Shown here piece by piece: positions 1 to 5,778 of a DNA stretch of 7,477 bases (the stretch's first letter is position 1; each line of letters begins with the position of its first letter). The DNA lies in assembly GCA_012518155.1 (NCBI GenBank), contig JAAYTC010000374.1, positions 1-7,477 on the forward strand, written 5' to 3'. The translations under genes were made by a program, and so were the position numbers. The notes under the pieces were generated by a model. It was given only the letters and a program-made list of their open reading frames with translations. It did no database searches and was not told the DNA's origin. Origin of the DNA: Bacteroidales bacterium. Its GTDB lineage: Bacteria > Bacteroidota > Bacteroidia > Bacteroidales > Dysgonomonadaceae.

Positions 1-2
1 CC

Positions 3-32
3 AACGCGACAACATGGTTGGAATACAAGTAA
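3..32 (+). CDS. possible C-terminal tail of an upstream gene (partial)
   Basis: The first 80 bases contain no start that leads to a real gene. All three forward frames close early: TAA at 30-32, TGA at 43-45 and TGA at 77-79. The frame closing at 30-32 reads NATTWLEYK and has the most protein-like composition, so it is my guess for the end of an upstream gene running in from the left. The family cannot be named from nine residues, and the frame choice is a guess. If correct, about 84 bases separate this gene from the FAD oxidoreductase. Confidence 0.2.
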   Translation, partial: NATTWLEYK

Positions 33-51
33 AATCAAGGATTGAGGCCGT

Positions 52-92
52 AATGAGATACGCGATTTGGCCCAAATGAGATGCGCGATTTG
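52..92. repeat. 18-bp direct repeat with embedded palindrome upstream of the FAD oxidoreductase
   Basis: Two copies of aatgagatRcgcgatttg lie at 52-69 and 75-92. They match at 17 of 18 positions, with only A60/G83 differing, and start 23 bp apart, about two helical turns. Between and overlapping them is a perfect odd-centred palindrome, atttggCccaaat, at 65-77. The pair sits 25 bp before the start codon at 117. This arrangement would suit a regulator binding twice on one DNA face, but no regulator gene is in the window and I see no confident Bacteroidota promoter (TTTG / TAnnTTTG) here. It could also be a local duplication without function. Confidence 0.55.
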
Positions 93-116
93 AAATAAAG
101 GAATAAGAATATATAA

Positions 117-2024
117 ATGAAAAAAACACGTATTATGAGGAAATATGGTTTGATGGTATTGTTCGTGCTGTGCGCGAGTTCCGTGGTTGCTCAGCCGGCC
201 TCTCTTTTGGTGGAGGCGGAGAGCTTTGAAAATAAGGGAGGTTGGGTGGTAGACCAGCAATTCATGGACTTGATGGGATCGCCTTACTTGATGGCCCACG
301 GGATGGGAGTGCCGGTAGCAGAAGCCACCACGACGGTCGAGTTTCCCGCGACAGGTGCCTACGACGTGTACGTTCGCACGTTTAACTGGACTTCTCCCTG
401 GCACCAAGGGGAGGGCCCGGGGAAGTTTCAACTGGCGGTGAACGGGGAAAAGATCGAGACCGTGCTGGGCAGTTCCGGAAATGAGTGGTACTGGCAGAAA
501 GCGGGCAGGGTGAATATCAACAAGAAAGAAAACCGACTCAGTTTGCACGACTTGACCGGCTTCAACGGGCGGGTCGACGCGATTTACTTTACGCGTGGTG
601 CCACACCTCCCTCGAACGAAGTGGCATCCCTGGATCAATTCCGGAAAGAGATGCTTGACTTACCCGAGGAGCCCCGGGAAGCGGGAGAGTTTGACCTCGT
701 GATAGTGGGTGGCGGGGTCGCCGGCACCACGGCTGCCATCACCGCGGCGAGGTTGGGATTGAAAGTCGCGTTAATTCAGGACCGTCCCGTGCTGGGCGGG
801 AATAACAGTTCGGAGGTACGCGTGCACTTGGGCGGGCGGATCAACGTGGAACCTTACCCCGCGCTAGGAGACGTGGTTAAAGAAATAGGCCCCTCGCGTG
901 GTGGAAATGCCCAGCCCGGGGATTACTACGAGGACGAGAAGAAAATGCAGATGGTCTTGGCCGAGGAGAATATCTCGCTCTTTACCAATTACCGTGCCTT
1001 TGCCGTGAAAACGAGAAATTTACGCGTCACCGAGGTGCAAGCTCGCCATATCGAGACCTCGGAGGAGTTGTCTTTCACGGCTCCCTTGTTCGCGGATTGT
1101 ACCGGCGATGGGACGATCGGTTATCTCGCGGGGGCGGACTACGCGATAGGCCGTGAATCACGAGCCGAGTTTGGCGAGGCCACTGCCCCGGAGGAAGCCG
1201 ATTCCATGACAATGGGAGCATCCGTGCAATGGTACTCGGCCGAGGAGAGTGAACCGATGAGTTTCCCCGTGTTTCAATATGGCGTGGAGTTTAACGACGA
1301 GAATTCCGAGGAAGTAACCATGGGGGAATGGACTTGGGAGACGGGGATGAATTACGACCAGATCACGGAATTCGAACGGATACGGGATTACGGGTTGTTG
1401 GTGGTTTACTCCAACTGGTCCTGGTTGAAGAATTCCAGCGTGAACAAGGAAAAATACAAGAACCGGAGGCTGGATTGGGTGGCTCATATAGCGGGAAAGC
1501 GTGAGTCGCGCCGTTTAATGGGCGACCATATTTTAAGGGAACAAGACTTGACCGATTTCGTTGTGTACCCCGATGCCTCGGCCCCAACTACCTGGTCGAT
1601 CGATTTACACTATCCCGATCCCAAGAACACGGAACATTTCCCGGACAACGAGTTTTTATCGATCGCGGTTCATAAGAATATTCACCCTTACCCGATTCCC
1701 TATCGTTGTTTTTATTCCCGGAATATCGAGAACTTGTTCATGGCGGGGAGGAACATCAGCGTGACGCACGTGGCACTGGGTACGGTTCGAGTGATGCGTA
1801 CCACGGGAATCATGGGGGAAGTGGTAGGAATGGCCGCATCGGTGGCCGCGAAAAACAAGACGAACCCCCGGGGTGTTTACCAGAACCACTTGAGTGAGTT
1901 GAAAGAGCTTATGGAAGTGGGAGTGGGTAAATACGACGTGGAAAATCTTCAGAAATATAACCAAGGAGGAACACTAGGGCCCAAAATTACTACCATAGAT
2001 ATTCCGCCGCATGATAAGAATTAA
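117..2024 (+). CDS. secreted FAD-dependent oxidoreductase (PF12831 type) with N-terminal carbohydrate-binding-like domain
   Basis: This 635-residue protein starts with a Sec signal peptide (basic MKKTRIMRK, hydrophobic stretch, VVA-Q junction at 25/26), so it should act in the periplasm or at the surface. Residues about 28-160 resemble the golvesin/Xly-type beta-sandwich often found in front of this enzyme family (VEAESF..., then GAYDVYVRTFNW and FNGRVDAIYFTR). A Rossmann FAD-binding motif GGGVAG follows at 198-203, then GGNNSSEVR (228-236), a CTGDGTIGYLAGADY block (328-342), and the C-terminal FAD-contact region NLFMAGRNISVTHVALGTVR (539-558) with RTTGIMGEVVG (561-571). These are the hallmarks of the FAD_oxidored family. 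The substrate is unknown; the sugar-binding-like module and the neighbouring dehydrogenase and carrier suggest a carbohydrate. Homologues are sometimes labelled 'xanthan lyase', which the redox core does not support. The stop overlaps the start of the next gene. No Shine-Dalgarno is visible; an A-rich leader precedes the ATG. Confidence 0.88.
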   Translation: MKKTRIMRKYGLMVLFVLCASSVVAQPASLLVEAESFENKGGWVVDQQFMDLMGSPYLMAHGMGVPVAEATTTVEFPATGAYDVYVRTFNWTSPWHQGEGPGKFQLAVNGEKIETVLGSSGNEWYWQKAGRVNINKKENRLSLHDLTGFNGRVDAIYFTRGATPPSNEVASLDQFRKEMLDLPEEPREAGEFDLVIVGGGVAGTTAAITAARLGLKVALIQDRPVLGGNNSSEVRVHLGGRINVEPYPALGDVVKEIGPSRGGNAQPGDYYEDEKKMQMVLAEENISLFTNYRAFAVKTRNLRVTEVQARHIETSEELSFTAPLFADCTGDGTIGYLAGADYAIGRESRAEFGEATAPEEADSMTMGASVQWYSAEESEPMSFPVFQYGVEFNDENSEEVTMGEWTWETGMNYDQITEFERIRDYGLLVVYSNWSWLKNSSVNKEKYKNRRLDWVAHIAGKRESRRLMGDHILREQDLTDFVVYPDASAPTTWSIDLHYPDPKNTEHFPDNEFLSIAVHKNIHPYPIPYRCFYSRNIENLFMAGRNISVTHVALGTVRVMRTTGIMGEVVGMAASVAAKNKTNPRGVYQNHLSELKELMEVGVGKYDVENLQKYNQGGTLGPKITTIDIPPHDKN

Positions 2025-3159
2025 GCCATTTATCCTTTCTTGTCTTTTGCTACTGGTCGGGGCATACTCCCCGTCCGGTAGCATACCGGATTATGGGGTT
2101 CCCTCTACCGACTTTCTAAGCATGGAGGGAATAAAATCGACACACATTTTAGAGAACTCGAAGGATAGTTTGTCCGATAAAAAAGTAATCGAGTTGCAAG
2201 AAAGGAATGGTTTAACAAACTGGTTCGGACGTTTTTTTCATATGGATATCTGTACCACGGGAATTTGTAGGATGGTGAAAGTCTGGATTTTTTGGGATGG
2301 TGCCGGCAATTACTTGGGAATGCAGTTTGACGAAAACGACCCGTTGACAAAGTCTGATCATACACCATTCGATCCGGAAGATTACGTCAGGATGGATGAA
2401 ATCATGGCCGACACAGCATCAATTTTAAAGGATCTTTCGTACGACGATTTAACGGTTGAACTCCCGGATGAGGAAAAGGAAGTATCCCTTACTACCATGG
2501 GCCTTTTCGAAGTAGATGGGTACTCGAGTGCCACGGTTCCCTCGCTGAAAGAATATGTGGTGGAAGACGCGGTATTTACCTGTTATACTTTGTGGCATAC
2601 GGTGTATGGCGAGACAAAGGAGTACATCGATTCGCTACTACTGGAAAGAATTACACCGGAGTATATCGACCGGTTACTCAGCGGGAATAGCAAGCAGCAA
2701 CTGTTTGCACTAGAACATATTAAATATCAGGACACATGGTCTGATCGATTCGAGACAGAGGTGCTACAACTTATCTCCTCCTCGGACATGGAAGTAGCAG
2801 GGAAAGCACTTTCGTTAATTGGCCCGGACTACCTAGCCAGTGAAGCGAAGCAAACCGATTTTGTTGCATGCATAAAGGGTGCACTACCGGAAATAAAATA
2901 TGAAATATTGTACACGCTGCAGGCAATAAAGAAAGTCTCACCCGAAACGATCCTCCTTTTGTTGGATCTGTTCCAAACCGGTGATATTAGTCAAGGTGCA
3001 CTCAACCATATGCTGAAAATTATAGAGAATGAAGCCGCGGCTACAGAATCTATCAAGGAAAACATGTTGATAAGAGAACGATTGGAACAACTTATCGTGA
3101 ACTCCGATCCATATACATCGAATCTCGTGAAAAACTTCAAGCAAAAAATACAATGGTAA
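2011..3159 (+). CDS. exported protein with FMN-binding-like signature and helical HEAT-like C-terminus, function unknown
   Basis: This 382-residue product begins with a short signal peptide (MIRIKPF, hydrophobic residues 8-18, likely cut near AYS at 20) and has no lipobox, so it is probably periplasmic. Residues about 70-200 form the distinctive part: DICTTGIC (79-86) with two cysteines, a predicted beta hairpin VKVWIFWDGAGNYLGM (89-104), DHTPFDPEDYVRMDEIM (116-132), the segment VDGYSSATVPS (168-178), and CYTLWH (191-196). VDGYSSAT resembles the D-x-x-[ST]-G-A-T signature of FMN_bind proteins such as NqrC and RnfG, where the Thr carries covalent FMN; here Gly is replaced by Ser173 while Asp169, Ala174 and Thr175 remain. 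Residues about 205-380 are mostly helical and look like HEAT-type repeats. No CXXCH heme motif is present. It overlaps the FAD oxidoreductase by 14 bp in the +1 frame, so the two are probably translationally coupled. The gene is visibly more AT-rich than its neighbours. The family assignment is tentative. Confidence 0.75.
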   Translation: MIRIKPFILSCLLLLVGAYSPSGSIPDYGVPSTDFLSMEGIKSTHILENSKDSLSDKKVIELQERNGLTNWFGRFFHMDICTTGICRMVKVWIFWDGAGNYLGMQFDENDPLTKSDHTPFDPEDYVRMDEIMADTASILKDLSYDDLTVELPDEEKEVSLTTMGLFEVDGYSSATVPSLKEYVVEDAVFTCYTLWHTVYGETKEYIDSLLLERITPEYIDRLLSGNSKQQLFALEHIKYQDTWSDRFETEVLQLISSSDMEVAGKALSLIGPDYLASEAKQTDFVACIKGALPEIKYEILYTLQAIKKVSPETILLLLDLFQTGDISQGALNHMLKIIENEAAATESIKENMLIRERLEQLIVNSDPYTSNLVKNFKQKIQW

Positions 3160-3165
3160 CACAAT

Positions 3166-3199
3166 ATTAATTAAAAATCTACATTAATTAAAAAATCTA
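3166..3199. repeat. AT-rich tandem-like direct repeat in the 3160-3205 spacer
   Basis: attaattaaaaatcta at 3166-3181 recurs as attaattaaaaaatcta at 3183-3199 with one extra A, filling most of the 46-bp gap between the FMN-binding-like gene and the MFS carrier. No terminator hairpin or consensus promoter is visible, so the two genes are probably co-transcribed. The repeat most likely arose by slippage in an AT-rich leader, though a role in translation initiation through the A/T-rich unstructured leader is possible. Confidence 0.5.
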
Positions 3200-3205
3200 T
3201 CTTCT

Positions 3206-4426
3206 ATGCAAGAAAGCGCAATCAAGACGAGGCTATCAGCCATGATGTTTTTTCAATTTTTTATCCAAGGTTCGTGGTACGTGACCATGGGTACCTATTT
3301 AGGAAGAACCTTGGAATTTACCGGGGTTCAAATCGGGTTAGCATACAGCACGGCGGCCATCGCGGCTATCATCTCCCCGGTGATAGTCGGGATGATAGCC
3401 GACCGGTTTTTCTCGCCCAACAGGGTGTTGGCATTTTTGAATATCGTGGGAGCACTGCTTCTCTTTGCCCTCACCAAGATCGAGTCGTTTTCCCTGTTTT
3501 TCCCGGTGCTGCTTCTTTATAGCATCTGTTTCATGCCTACCATGTCGCTGACCAACTCCATATCGTTCGCGAACCTGCGTGACACGGCCAAAGAGTTTTC
3601 AAAAATCCGGCTCTTTGGTTCATTCGGTTGGATCGGTTCAGGTTTGCTGATTAGTGCCTTAAAAATCGAACCTTTTTCTACTCCCTTCCTGATCGGCGCG
3701 GGTATTTCCATGTTGGCCGGGTTGTACGCGTTGACCTTGCCGTATAACGCGCCCGTGAAAGGCGAGGGAAAAGCCGGGATCCGACAACTGCTCGGGTTTG
3801 ACGCATTCAAGTTGACCAAGGACAGGTCGTTCTTGGTCCTACTCGTCTTTTCGGCGTTAATCTGTATCCCCCTGGCCTTCTATGACTCCTTCACGAACCT
3901 CTTCATCACCGACGTGGGGATCGAAAACGCTGCCGCGGCCATGAGCCTGGGGCAGGTCGCGGAAGTGATTTTCTTGTTTACCTTCCCCTTTCTCTTCCTC
4001 AAGTTACGTTACAAGGGGAGCCTTGTCGCCGCTATCGTGGCCTGGGTGGTGATGTACGGGTTGTTCGCCTTAGGGGCCCGCACCGGACAAAACGGGTTCA
4101 TTTACTCGGTACTTCCGTTGCACGGGTTTTGCTTTACTTTCTTCTTCGTCGCGGGGCAGTTGTTTGTCGACGAGAAGGCACCCGCATCGCTACGTAACTC
4201 TGCCCAGGGACTGATCTCCTTTGCCACGTACGGGGTAGGTAAGTATCTTGGCACGCTCGTGGCAGGTAACGTGGTGGATCACCATTCCGTGCAGGGAAGC
4301 TACAACTGGGTTTCCATATGGACGGTTCCTTTCGTGATGGCTTTGGTATTCCTGGTTGGATTCCTGTTCTTGTTCCGGGAGAATCTCAAAGAGAAATCAA
4401 TAAATGCATTGCCAAATGAAGCATGA
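3206..4426 (+). CDS. MFS transporter of the nucleoside:H+ symporter (NupG-like) family
   Basis: This 406-residue, highly hydrophobic protein has the length and pattern of a 12-helix MFS carrier and should sit in the inner membrane. Family signatures are in order: FFQFFIQGSWYVTMGTYLG (15-33), GLAYSTAAIAAIISPVIVG (44-62) followed by the motif-A-like MIADRFFSPNRV (63-74), MPTMSLTNSISF (110-121), KIRLFGSFGW (133-142), a central loop around 181-200, GQVAEVIFL (249-257), and VDEKAPASLRNSAQGL (321-336) with FATYGVGKYLG (339-349). Compared from memory with E. coli NupG, Arg135, Gln250 and Glu253 match its Arg136, Gln261 and Glu264, while the NupG Gln225/Asn228 pair appears as Ala224/Asp227. Bacteroidota members of this family often sit beside Gfo/Idh/MocA dehydrogenases, so the cargo may be a sugar or keto-sugar rather than a nucleoside; that is inference. 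The proton-coupled mechanism is assumed from the family. Confidence 0.88.
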   Translation: MQESAIKTRLSAMMFFQFFIQGSWYVTMGTYLGRTLEFTGVQIGLAYSTAAIAAIISPVIVGMIADRFFSPNRVLAFLNIVGALLLFALTKIESFSLFFPVLLLYSICFMPTMSLTNSISFANLRDTAKEFSKIRLFGSFGWIGSGLLISALKIEPFSTPFLIGAGISMLAGLYALTLPYNAPVKGEGKAGIRQLLGFDAFKLTKDRSFLVLLVFSALICIPLAFYDSFTNLFITDVGIENAAAAMSLGQVAEVIFLFTFPFLFLKLRYKGSLVAAIVAWVVMYGLFALGARTGQNGFIYSVLPLHGFCFTFFFVAGQLFVDEKAPASLRNSAQGLISFATYGVGKYLGTLVAGNVVDHHSVQGSYNWVSIWTVPFVMALVFLVGFLFLFRENLKEKSINALPNEA

Positions 4427-4476
4427 TAGCATAATAGCAGAAAAATAGATACCATAAATTAAAAATTCAACAAGAA

Positions 4477-5643
4477 ATGAAACAAGGGAAACTTAAAATG
4501 GGCATGATTGGCGGTGGCAGCGATGCCTTTATCGGGGCTATACACCGTCGTGCGGCCTTCATGGACAACCTGATCGAACTGGTGTGCGGTTGTTTTAGCG
4601 TGAACCCCGACGTATCGAGAAGTTCCGGGAAAGAGTACTTCCTTCCCGAACATCGTGTTTATGACAATTATCACGACATGTTTGAACGTGAAATGGCTTT
4701 ACCCGAAGAAGAACGGATGGATTTCGTTACCATCGTTACTCCCAACAAGTGGCACTTTGAACCGGCCATGATGGCACTCGAGAGGGGCATTCACGTGGTG
4801 CTGGATAAGCCGATGACTTTTTCCCTGGAAGAAGCGATCAAGCTGAAAGAAAAAGTGGAAGAAACCGGGTTGGTCTTGGCTCTTACCCACGTTTACTCGG
4901 GATACCCGGCCGTGAAAGAGGCAAAGTCACGGATCGCCAACGGGGAGCTGGGCAAACTCCGGAAGGTGTACGTGGAGTATACACAGGGATGGCTCTCGCG
5001 ACGTATCGAGTTGCAAGGAGGAAATAACGCGGGATGGAGAACGAACCCGGAGACCACGGGAAAAGCCGGGTGCATGGGCGATATAGGAACGCACGCGTGG
5101 CATTTGGCAGAGTACGTGACGGGACTAAAAGTGCAAGAGGTGTGTGCCGACCTGCAGACTTACGTAGAAGGGCGTCCCGTGGATGACGACGGGGCATCGC
5201 TATTACGAATGGAAGAAGGGGTGACCGGCGTGTTGATGGCCACCCAAATCGCGACGGGAGAAGCCAACAACATCCGCATCAGGGTGTATGGTGATAAGGG
5301 GGGACTCGAGTGGAGGCAAATGGATCCGAATAGACTATTCCTCCGGTGGGACGACCAACCGGCGCAAGAGCTCTACATGGGGAACAATGAATTCTTGGGT
5401 GAACTGGCGAAATGGAATACGAGAACACCCGCGGGACATCCCGAAGGATTCATCGAGGCGTTCGCGAATATATACCGCAATTTCGCGTTAACCGTTATGA
5501 CAAGAAACAAGAACGAACAAACGGATGAAATTACACGCGATTTTCCCACCGTTTATGACGGGCTCCGGGGAATGCAATTTATTGAAACGATGGTAACGTC
5601 CGGGAATAATAATGAGAAGAAATGGCAGAAATGGATTGAATAA
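4477..5643 (+). CDS. cytosolic Gfo/Idh/MocA family NAD(P)-dependent oxidoreductase
   Basis: This 388-residue protein has no signal peptide and should be cytosolic. The N-terminal Rossmann domain (about 6-135) carries the nucleotide-binding loop MIGGGSDAFIG (10-20), FVTIVTPNKWHFEPAMMAL (83-101) and the active-site DKP variant of the usual EKP motif (Asp110-Lys111-Pro112). The C-terminal alpha/beta domain carries GDIGTHAWHLAEYVTG (201-216). Asp202 and His206, four apart, with Lys111 match the Lys/Asp/His catalytic set of inositol dehydrogenase-type enzymes. The family oxidises or reduces a sugar hydroxyl/keto group with NAD(P)(H). The GCMGDIGTHA...AEYVTG sequence type recalls the dehydrogenases of bacteroidal 3-keto-glycoside loci, so a 3-keto-sugar substrate is plausible but unproven. 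It lies 50 bp after the MFS gene with no obvious terminator between, suggesting one operon. The ATG at 4477 follows an A-rich leader; Met8 and Met10 are alternative starts but would cut into or abut the first beta strand. Confidence 0.9.
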   Translation: MKQGKLKMGMIGGGSDAFIGAIHRRAAFMDNLIELVCGCFSVNPDVSRSSGKEYFLPEHRVYDNYHDMFEREMALPEEERMDFVTIVTPNKWHFEPAMMALERGIHVVLDKPMTFSLEEAIKLKEKVEETGLVLALTHVYSGYPAVKEAKSRIANGELGKLRKVYVEYTQGWLSRRIELQGGNNAGWRTNPETTGKAGCMGDIGTHAWHLAEYVTGLKVQEVCADLQTYVEGRPVDDDGASLLRMEEGVTGVLMATQIATGEANNIRIRVYGDKGGLEWRQMDPNRLFLRWDDQPAQELYMGNNEFLGELAKWNTRTPAGHPEGFIEAFANIYRNFALTVMTRNKNEQTDEITRDFPTVYDGLRGMQFIETMVTSGNNNEKKWQKWIE

Positions 5644-5663
5644 TTGATGTTTTTATGAACTAG

Positions 5664-5689
5664 AAGCATTAAATTGCTTTAATTTTTTC
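5664..5689 (+). terminator. candidate weak intrinsic terminator after the Gfo/Idh/MocA gene
   Basis: Twenty bases after the stop codon, attaaa-ttgc-tttaat (5668-5683) forms a perfect 6-bp stem with a 4-base loop followed by a T run. An alternative pairing, aagca/tgctt (5664-5668 with 5675-5679), overlaps it. The stems are short and AT-rich, so termination would be weak; read-through into the cytochrome gene is possible. Confidence 0.35.
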
Positions 5690-5715
5690 AGATAGGATAA
5701 AAATATGTACTTTTA
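5684..5715 (+). promoter_or_regulatory. possible Bacteroidota-type promoter upstream of the cytochrome-SUMF1 gene
   Basis: TACTTTTA at 5708-5715 approximates the Bacteroidota -7 element TAnnTTTG, and a TTTT at 5684-5687, 20 bp upstream, could stand in for the -33 TTTG. Both depart from consensus and the region is AT-rich, so chance matches are likely. If real, the transcript would start around 5720 and carry a leader of roughly 55-60 bases. Confidence 0.2.
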
Positions 5716-5736
5716 TAGGCAAATCATCATGGCATA

Positions 5737-5763
5737 TACATGTAGTCTATAAATCAGTTTATA
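5737..5763. repeat. two AT-rich palindromes in the leader of the cytochrome-SUMF1 gene
   Basis: tacatgta (5737-5744) is a perfect 8-bp palindrome. tataaa-tcag-tttata (5748-5763) is a perfect 6-bp inverted repeat with a 4-base centre. They lie 16-42 bases before the start codon at 5779. They could be an operator or a small leader hairpin, but inverted repeats this short arise readily by chance in AT-rich DNA. Confidence 0.35.
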
Positions 5764-5778
5764 TTATCAGGTATTGTA

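Noticed and set aside
125..195. Lipoprotein signal in the FAD oxidoreductase leader (Cys19 in FVLCASS)
   Set aside because: The residue before Cys is Leu rather than Gly, Ala or Ser, so it is not a lipobox; VVA-Q at 25/26 is a better signal peptidase I site.
1158..1964. Several minus-strand open frames of 74-109 codons within the FAD oxidoreductase gene
   Set aside because: They overlap one another and a strongly supported gene, and their Pro/His/Arg-rich translations look like antisense artefacts.
117..2024. Annotating the first gene as xanthan lyase
   Set aside because: That label is applied to relatives because of the shared N-terminal domain; the catalytic part is a complete FAD-binding oxidoreductase with GGGVAG and the C-terminal FAD block.
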